A DNA stretch of 13,984 bases from Zopfochytrium polystomum (lineage: Eukaryota > Chytridiomycota > Chytridiomycetes > Chytridiales > Chytridiaceae): contig JAIVFJ010000705.1 of the NCBI GenBank assembly GCA_025765615.1, positions 1-13,984 on the forward strand. The letters are read 5' to 3'. Positions 8,484 through 13,984 of this stretch are shown piece after piece. Made by a program: the position numbers and the translations under genes. The first letter of the stretch is position 1. The number at the start of each line of letters is the position of its first letter. The notes under the pieces are model-generated. The model searched no databases, was not told the origin of the DNA, and saw nothing but the letters and a program-made list of their open reading frames with translations.

Positions 8484-10648
8484 TCACACAAACCCGTTCC
8501 GCACCGCAACCTCCTCCGGCGTGAGTCCTTTGGTCTCGGGAACGTACCGGTAAGTGAAGAGTGCAAAGCCGACGAGCAGCGCGCTAAAAACGAAGAAGAT
8601 GTCGTAGCCGACTTTCAAGATTGCCGGAGTGGGGAGGAAGCGTGGGGAATGGACGTGAGCGTGAGAAAAAGGGAAAATCACTCTTCCCTCTCTCCTGGGA
8701 GAAGAAAAAAAAATACGCGTGTAAGACTCACGGGCTCCAATCGCCTTTGGCAGCACAAACGCCAGCGCAAAGCTCGCGCTCCAATTCACGCTCGTGCACA
8801 CGGACGCGGCCGGCCCGACCGCGTAGCCCGGGACCAGCTCCGGCAGGATCAGCCACGGGATGCTGCCGAGGCCGACGCCGAAAAAGCCGACGAAGGCCAT
8901 CAGGCCGACGACGACGGCTTCGGTCGGGGACGACGGGGCGCGGACGGCGCCGGCGACAAGAGCGGCGGAGAGCGACATGCCGAGGGTCGCGGTGAGGAGG
9001 AGAGTGCGGCGGCCGGCGCGCTCGATAAGGGACGAGGAGAGGAGGGTTGTGAGGAGGTTGGTGACGGAGACGAGGAGGGTCAGGCGGATGGCGGTGGTGG
9101 GGTCGTAGGATTGTTGGAAGATCGTGGCTTTGGCAGAGGATTGGAACGGCGTGTTTGTTTGTCAGCACAAACCGTGCTAGAGAGAGCAACCAAAAACTTT
9201 TCTTACTCGAGTAGTAAATCGCTGCGTTGATACCGCTGAACTGCTGTGCAACTTGAAGGCCAAATGCAGCGAGGAGCGGCCGCCGCAGCGCGCGGACCGA
9301 AAACAGGTTCGCCACCGTCACCTTGGGCTGCGGCGACGCGGCCGGCAGGAGAAGGCTAGTCGATGACGTCGCACCGTCAGTTGTGGTCGGCGGAGCTGAC
9401 GCCGGCGGCGGAGAAGATGTCGTCCAGCTCGCGGTCGATAGGGTTGCTGGAGGTGCCCTCGTCACCTTGGCCGTCGCTGGCAAGGTTGCCGCGGTCACCG
9501 CCACGGAGAAACGCGAGGGACTTGCGGGCGTCGTGGAGAAGGCCGTGCGACGCGAGCCAGCTGACAGAAGTTGTTTTGTGAGAACAAATATATGTGTTGG
9601 ATCGGCTGACAGGAATGCCCTCACTCACTCAAACTCACAAACACACACCATCATCCACGCGTAATCTTTCGTCCCTCCTTTCTCTCCTTCAAGATTCTCT
9701 CCATCTCCACAGACTTCCTCTCCTTCAGCCGACAAACCCCAAAAACTGCAACACACATACCTGGGCGTCTCGACGCATCCAAACAGCAGCACGACCTGCA
9801 CGGCGGCGGGCAGGCCCGCCAGCGCCATCAGCGTCCTCCAGCCCTCCCTCGTGGCCAGCGGCAGGCCCACGACCTGCGCGACGAGAATGCCAATGACAAT
9901 CATGAGCTGGTTCAGCGATCCGATGGATCCGCGCAGCGCGACGGGTGCGATCTCGGCCAGGTACAGCGGCAGCACGACGGTGCCCGGCCGGCGGCGATGC
10001 CGGCGATGAGGCGCGCGGCGTAGAGCTGCGACGCGGTGGTGGCGAGGGCGAGGAGGAGGGCCGCGAGGAGGAAGGGAACGTTGATGAGCAGCAGGAGGCG
10101 GCGGCGGCCGTAGGTTGTGGCTAGGGTGCCTGCGGGGAGCGCGCCGATGACGCCGCCGACGAGGAAGATAGAGACGAAGGTGCCCCACTTTGAAGGAGCA
10201 AAGTGTGGTTTAGATGGGGTACAGACGTGGCTACCCGTCGCGTGATGTATATCTACCTGCCAGTCGTCCATGGGGATGCAGTTTGCGTCGCGGGTTCTTG
10301 AGGCCAGGGACTCTTCGTGGTCGCACTTTGTCTGGGTTTGGTGGGAAAGGCGCGAAACGAGCCATCAGGGGGCGTGTGAAGGGAAGGGTGATGATGAGTC
10401 TTTGCACCGCCACAGCCAGATCGTTGTGAACTGGAGCGTCGGAAGTGGGGCGACGGACAGACGGCGAGACCAGGCAGCCAGCCATCCATCACACAACCCA
10501 ACCACCACGAGTCAACGGAAAAAACGCACCATGGCGTCGCGCGGCTGGTTGATGACGCCCGAGTGGTAGCCGAACTGGAAGGCCGTGAGCGTCGCGACCG
10601 CCACGCACGCCCACAGGCCGCCTCCGCTGCCGCTGGGCCGCTCGACAT
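8484..10648 (-). CDS. Sugar-porter MFS transporter (hexose transporter-like)
   Basis: Twelve-helix membrane transporter of the SP family; substrate probably a hexose. ATG at 10648. Motifs: TAFQFGYHSGVINQP in helix 1, a cysteine-containing loop (KCDHEES), WGTFVSIFLVGGVIG, TYGRRRLLLL, RLIAGIAAG, PLYLAEIAPVALRGSIGSLNQ, QQFSGINAAIYYS, IERAGRRTLLL, GLGSIPWLILPELVPG and YVPETKGLTPEEV. Six exons with introns 10332-10529, 10188-10256, 9561-9760, 9128-9206 and 8612-8731. All are GT-AG, and exon phases match once three one-base shifts are allowed (GGG at 10635-10637, CCC at 9983-9985, and one near 9395). That gives 499 residues, the normal family length. The start agrees exactly with a 40-codon first exon. 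The N terminus resembles animal GLUTs (HTGVINxP) more than yeast Hxt proteins. The stop overlaps the open frame of the oxygenase. Confidence 0.93.
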
Positions 10649-10718
10649 GTTTGAGAATCACTGCCTCTGTTGCTCCGCCTCGGTCAGTTTCAGTCAGTGT
10701 CGCAGTCTGTCTGTCTGT

Positions 10719-10753
<35 letters not shown>

Positions 10754-11221
10754 CTCTCTGTTGTTGGCCTTTTCTTGTGGAGAGAATTTTGAGACAGAGT
10801 CCTCATCCAATAATAATAATGGACCGGGTAGCGGGAATAGACGTCCTCACCGTGGCGAACGCCGGCGCCGACGCGGTCTTTGTGCGCGGCTCGCAACTGG
10901 CAGGCTCGGGCGGGACTGGCGGCGTTGGTGCCGCAGGAGGTATTTAAGTGGCAGAGAGAGAGAGAGCGGCGTCGGCGCGGCGGGGAGCGTTTTTTGGCCC
11001 GGCGCATTGGTGGGAAATAAATATTCGTGAAAACAGGGAGAAGAAGGCAAGGGAGAGAGGAGAAGAGAGTAGAGGTTGCGTCGACCGGCCCCTTGATCAA
11101 CTGATCTAACCAATTCGATCCCATCTTTCCACTCCGCCCACTCACCCATCCAGCCCGATCCGTGAGGCTTCCATCCAACCCTTCCTTGCAGTACGTAGGA
11201 TCAGCATCTTTCAGCAGTAGC
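10649..11221. other. Divergent promoter region
   Basis: Lies between the transporter (minus, start 10648) and the Q-rich gene (plus, start 11222), so it should drive both. It holds a CT tract (10722-10759) and TATTTAAG at 10941-10948. A good splice acceptor, CTTCCTTGCAG, ends at 11191, which suggests that the plus-strand gene has an upstream exon, possibly non-coding. I could not place a matching donor with confidence. Confidence 0.5.
10722..10759. repeat. CT/GA microsatellite upstream of the transporter
   Basis: CT repeat (GA on the transporter's coding strand), about 75 to 110 nt upstream of its start codon, preceded by TCTG units. Confidence 0.93.
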
Positions 11222-11891
11222 ATGTCCTCCACAACCTCCAACCTCGCCTCCGTCTACGCCGCATCGTCCTACTACGGCGGCAGCGGCGCGCCGCCCGCTT
11301 CGGCGTCGCTACAGTCGGCGCCGCACCTGCTCTACCAGCAGCAGCAGCAGCAGCAACAGCTGCAGCTGCAGAACCGAGGCGGCGCCATCCCCTTCTCTGC
11401 CGGGCTCTCAGCCCAGCCTTCCCCGCCCGCGGCGGATCCCTCGCGGGCCCAAACGGCGGCGGCCCGCAGCCCTTCCTCCTCAACCCCTTTGAAGAAGTCG
11501 TCTCGGAGCGGCCCCCGCCCTTTGGCTGCGCCTGGGGTCCGTCGCTTGGCCTGCCCCCCGACGCCACCCGCCCCAGCGACAACCGGCTCTTTGGGGGCCT
11601 GACCCGCCGCACTTCCACATCCCGCAGACGCGGCCCGTCGGCTTCTTCTCCGCCAGCGAGCTCGCCAACGGGCCGTTCCCGCTGGGCGAGCCGGACAACC
11701 AGTGGCGCCTGGTGCACGATGCGCTCAGGGCCAGGAAGGACTATGCGGGTGTGAGGGACCTGAGGGGCGTCATCAAGAGGTTTTACGCGGGCGAGCGGCC
11801 GGATCTGGACAGGCCGCCAGCGAGCGCGTCGTGGAGAGGTCCGCAGGCGCTGCCGCCGTCGCACCAGGGGATGCTGGATGCGGGGATCTGA
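11222..11891 (+). CDS. Q-rich protein of unknown function (frame-broken)
   Basis: I do not recognise this protein. From ATG 11222 it starts MSSTTSNLASVYAASSYYGG, then has a run of eight Gln (near 11335-11360) and a Pro/Ala-rich stretch. Its C-terminal part looks folded and is rich in charged residues: NPFEEVVSERPPPFGCAWG, FFSASELANGPFPLG, NQWRLVHDALRARKDYAGV and RGVIKRFYAGERP, ending MLDAGI. Two one-base shifts are needed, both in runs: GGGCCC at 11445-11450 and G5 at 11593-11597. With them the product is about 223 residues. Evidence that it is real: the same strand stays open with GC-rich third positions after each shift, and AATAAA follows the stop by 9 nt. The frame is also open upstream to 11192, right after a good splice acceptor, so the true start may lie in an earlier exon. 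No signal peptide or membrane segment is seen. Confidence 0.6.
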
Positions 11892-11899
11892 GTTGTGTA

Positions 11900-11905
11900 A
11901 ATAAA
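11900..11905 (+). terminator. Poly(A) signal AATAAA
   Basis: AATAAA begins 9 nt after the stop of the Q-rich gene. An A16 tract follows at 11927-11942, within the usual cleavage distance. Confidence 0.5.
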
Positions 11906-11926
11906 AAACACTGGTGAAGGCAATAG

Positions 11927-11942
11927 AAAAAAAAAAAAAAAA
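11927..11942. repeat. Poly(dA) tract, 16 bp
   Basis: A16 run 22 nt downstream of AATAAA, between the Q-rich gene and ISU1 (start 11991). Confidence 0.9.
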
Positions 11943-11990
11943 CGTCATCACATCTGATTCTTTCATTGTTGGTTCCATCGTCGATTTGAA

Positions 11991-12955
11991 ATGTCCGCCA
12001 CATCCATCGCATCAACCCGCTCCGGCGCCTCCACCGCAGCCACTGCGGCGAGGCGCTCACCATTCGTCGTTACCCTCGCACCTTCCACGCTGATTCCATC
12101 CTACTCCTCGACACCTTCTCGCTCCTTCTCCCTTCCCGTCGCATTCCCTCGATCCGCCACCTCCACCACCACCCCCATCCGAGCTGCTGTCGATCTGACA
12201 AGGACAAGCATCCAGAGGCGCGGCTACCATGAAAAGGTTTCGTCTGCGCCAATCGGATTCAATGTGAACTGCCACTCGCTTTCTAACGACCTTGAAAACC
12301 AGGTCATCGACCACTACGAAAATCCCCGAAACGTCGGCTCCATGCCCAAAGCCGACCCGAACGTTGGCACCGGCATCGTCGGCGCGCCTGCTTGCGGCGA
12401 CGTCATGAAGGTTCGTACTTGCACCCCTCCGTCTCCCTCACTTCCCCCCCCATAACCCCCTCTCCTTTCCCCAACAATAAACCGACATAGCTCCAAATCC
12501 TCGTCGACGACGCAACGGGCGAGATCCGCGAAGTCAAGTTCAAAACGTTTGGCTGCGGCTCCGCCATCGCGTCGTCGTCGCTCGCGACCGAAAAGATCAA
12601 GGGATTGAAAGTGTGGGACGCGGCAAAGATCAAGAACACGGATATCGCGAAGGAGTTGGCGCTGCCGCCCGTTAAGCTGCATTGCTCGAGTTGAGAATTT
12701 CTTTTCTTTTCTAATTTTTTTTTTTGAGGTGGAGTATGGTTCTTGTTTAGAAGTCTGACTTACCTTCTTTTTGCTTAATGTTTCTTTGGGTTTGATATAG
12801 TGCTGGCCGAGGACGCAATCAAGAGTGCGGTCAGGGACTGGGAGGCGAAGCGCGCGACACGAAAGGACGCGGTGAAGCTGCCGTCGTCCGGTTGCTTGCG
12901 GAGGAGGCGGCCCACTGATAAACGAAACCGCTCAGGCAGGGGAAGCTGTGCCTGA
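11991..12955 (+). CDS. ISU1: Mitochondrial iron-sulfur cluster scaffold Isu1 (IscU family)
   Basis: Scaffold on which [2Fe-2S] clusters are built by Nfs1-Isd11, frataxin and ferredoxin, then passed to Ssq1/Jac1, in the mitochondrial matrix. The N terminus is rich in Ser, Thr, Ala and Arg (a presequence), then GYHEK, VIDHYENPRNVGSM, DPNVGTGIVGAPACGDVMK, LVDDATGEIREVKFKTFGCGSAIASSS, KNTDIAKELALPPVKLHCS and MLAEDAIKSAVRDWEAKR. The three ligand cysteines (ACGD, GCGS, LHCS) and the LPPVK chaperone site are intact. Introns: 12237-12302 (phase 0), 12411-12490 (phase 0) and 12690-12800 (phase 1, splitting the ATG of SMLAED). Coding exons total about 235 codons, longer than the roughly 165 of yeast Isu1, because of a long presequence and an Arg-rich C-terminal extension. 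The extension may be artefactual: a one-base shift after EAKR would give a different tail ending at 12918. Confidence 0.97.
12237..12302 (+). other. ISU1 intron 1, 66 nt, multiple of three and stop-free
   Basis: Phase-0 intron from GTTTCG to AACCAG, with branch site CTAAC at 12284-12288. Its removal joins GYHEK to VIDHYENP, which matches IscU proteins. It is 22 codons long with no in-frame stop, so a retained transcript would still be translatable. Confidence 0.85.
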
Positions 12956-13984
12956 TTGTGGCGCTCTGTCAGGTTGGGGAAAGCCTCATGGGAATCGTAC
13001 GTAACTCCAATGCAAGCACTGGGTTGCCCTCTGATTGGAACTCAATTATTTGTACTGAATCACGTGGGCCCACGTGGGGTGTGGCACAGGCGCGTTATCA
13101 TTATGGGCTGACAGGACGGAGTTTATGTCAGGCCATGTGGAAGGAAGCCCCGTTTTTGGAAAAAGAAGCGTTTCCCTGCAATTTTCTTTTTTTCCATTTC
13201 CCCATCTTTTTCTTCCTGTCCGTCTGTGTGGGGCGGGAAATATGCCGACAGTGGGAGGAGGAAAGACAGAAGAAAACGAATGGGAGAGAAAAAAAAATAG
13301 AAGACAACCCTCCAAAACCGACACCACCCAAGGTTCGTTCTCTGGTCAACCGGCCTTCACACTTCCCACCACAGTAGCTAGATCACTGCAGTGAATGAAT
13401 GCCACAGGGTTTGGACAGTGGAGTACAATGGAGCGAACGCAAAGCCGGCGTTCTGCCTCCCGTTGCTTGTTCGCCGCCCCGTTGGTTTTCTTTCTCCCGA
13501 GTGGCGTGGTTTCCACCGCTTGCGTCACTCCGGCGTTTGTGGCACGCACACGATCGCACGTACTCCCACCCTGCCACCCACGGGACCTCGCCTCCTTCCC
13601 TCTTGCCCCCGCCTCGCCCGCCTCGCCCGCCTCGGACAGAGAAGAGAGCATAGTGCAGTCCCGCGTCACGCCTCAGCCGTTTTGTGTCATACGCTGCGCT
13701 GGTCTCCTTGGCCGCACTCTGCTTACCTCTCTGTTCTGCATGCAGCCGGGCCACAAGGGCCTTCTGCTGAACCACTCCTGTCTGAACCAAGGCTATCTCA
13801 TCTTTTATTTTTTTTTTTTCCCCTTCCCTCCTTCCTTCTTTCTTTTTTCTTCTCTCGTTGCCGGTCGTGTCTGTCTGTCTGTCGCTTGTCTCTCTCCCTG
13901 TGTTTTCCCACTTTTTTGCTCTCGCCACTCAGCCCGCGCCACACACCCCCTCCCAACAGAGGAAAAGAGGGCAACAGGAAAACT
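12956..13984. other. Stretch without a recognisable gene, probable promoter of a gene to the right
   Basis: About 1 kb downstream of ISU1. It contains an inverted CCAAT (13034-13038), the double CACGTG palindrome (13061-13076), a 9-bp CCCGCCTCG-type tandem repeat (about 13611-13635), and a pyrimidine-rich zone with a T run (about 13801-13870). Open frames on both strands are low in complexity, and none has a domain I recognise. Confidence 0.55.
13061..13076. promoter_or_regulatory. Perfect 16-bp palindrome with two CACGTG E-boxes
   Basis: CACGTGGGCCCACGTG equals its own reverse complement. Each half is a CACGTG E-box, the site of bHLH factors such as Cbf1 or Pho4 in yeasts. An inverted CCAAT box (ATTGG, 13034-13038) lies 22 bp to the left. 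Together they look like a composite upstream activating site, 106 bp after the ISU1 stop. The regulated gene is not in the window, unless it is ISU1 from its 3' side. Confidence 0.65.

Noticed and set aside
10819..10947. 42-codon plus-strand frame (MDRVAGIDVLTVANAG) as a small gene or first exon of the Q-rich gene
   Set aside because: Composition looks coding-like, but no donor gives the right phase to the acceptor at 11191 and no homology is recognised.
13611..13635. Short tandem repeat considered as a CRISPR or satellite array
   Set aside because: Only about three 9-bp units without spacers; a simple repeat in a eukaryotic context.
13383..13928. 181-codon minus-strand frame rich in Lys, Arg, Glu and Gly
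   Set aside because: Generated by pyrimidine-rich tracts and a 9-bp tandem repeat; no domain and no plausible splice structure.

Overview
The window looks like nuclear DNA of a fungus. It is GC-rich, its genes carry short GT-AG introns (47 to 200 nt, one with a clear CTAAC branch site), it has an intron-containing tRNA-Tyr gene, and its proteins are of fungal or mitochondrial type. The phylum cannot be fixed from sequence alone. The GLUT-like N terminus of the sugar transporter would fit an early-diverging lineage, but this is weak.

Layout, left to right: the 5' end of a divergent actin (minus, runs off the left edge); an intergenic stretch with a 144-bp GA tract; a secreted CrtC/AttH-like lipocalin-fold gene (minus); tRNA-Tyr with a 16-nt intron (plus); a broken ADP-ribosyltransferase-like gene with a cysteine-rich C terminus (minus); a decayed Tc1/mariner transposase beside its 5' end; a mitochondrial PP2C phosphatase of the Ptc5/PDP type (minus); a short EGLN-like 2-oxoglutarate oxygenase directly after a sugar-porter MFS gene (both minus); an unrecognised Q-rich gene (plus); the mitochondrial Fe-S scaffold ISU1 (plus); and about 1 kb without a recognisable gene that holds a double E-box palindrome.

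The genes do not form an obvious pathway. PTC5 (pyruvate dehydrogenase reactivation) and ISU1 (Fe-S assembly) both act in mitochondria, but they are not adjacent and face different ways. The left half (lipocalin-like gene, ART-like gene, transposon relic) looks accessory; the right half looks mostly conserved.

Five genes can be read through only by allowing one-base shifts, and most shifts fall in short C/G/A/T runs, usually one base too few. This is what homopolymer sequencing error would give, and coordinates below are of the sequence as printed. The two accessory genes carry more breaks than the others, so true decay there is not excluded. The most interesting point is that one such shift would fuse the sugar transporter in frame to the oxygenase that follows it with no intergenic space.
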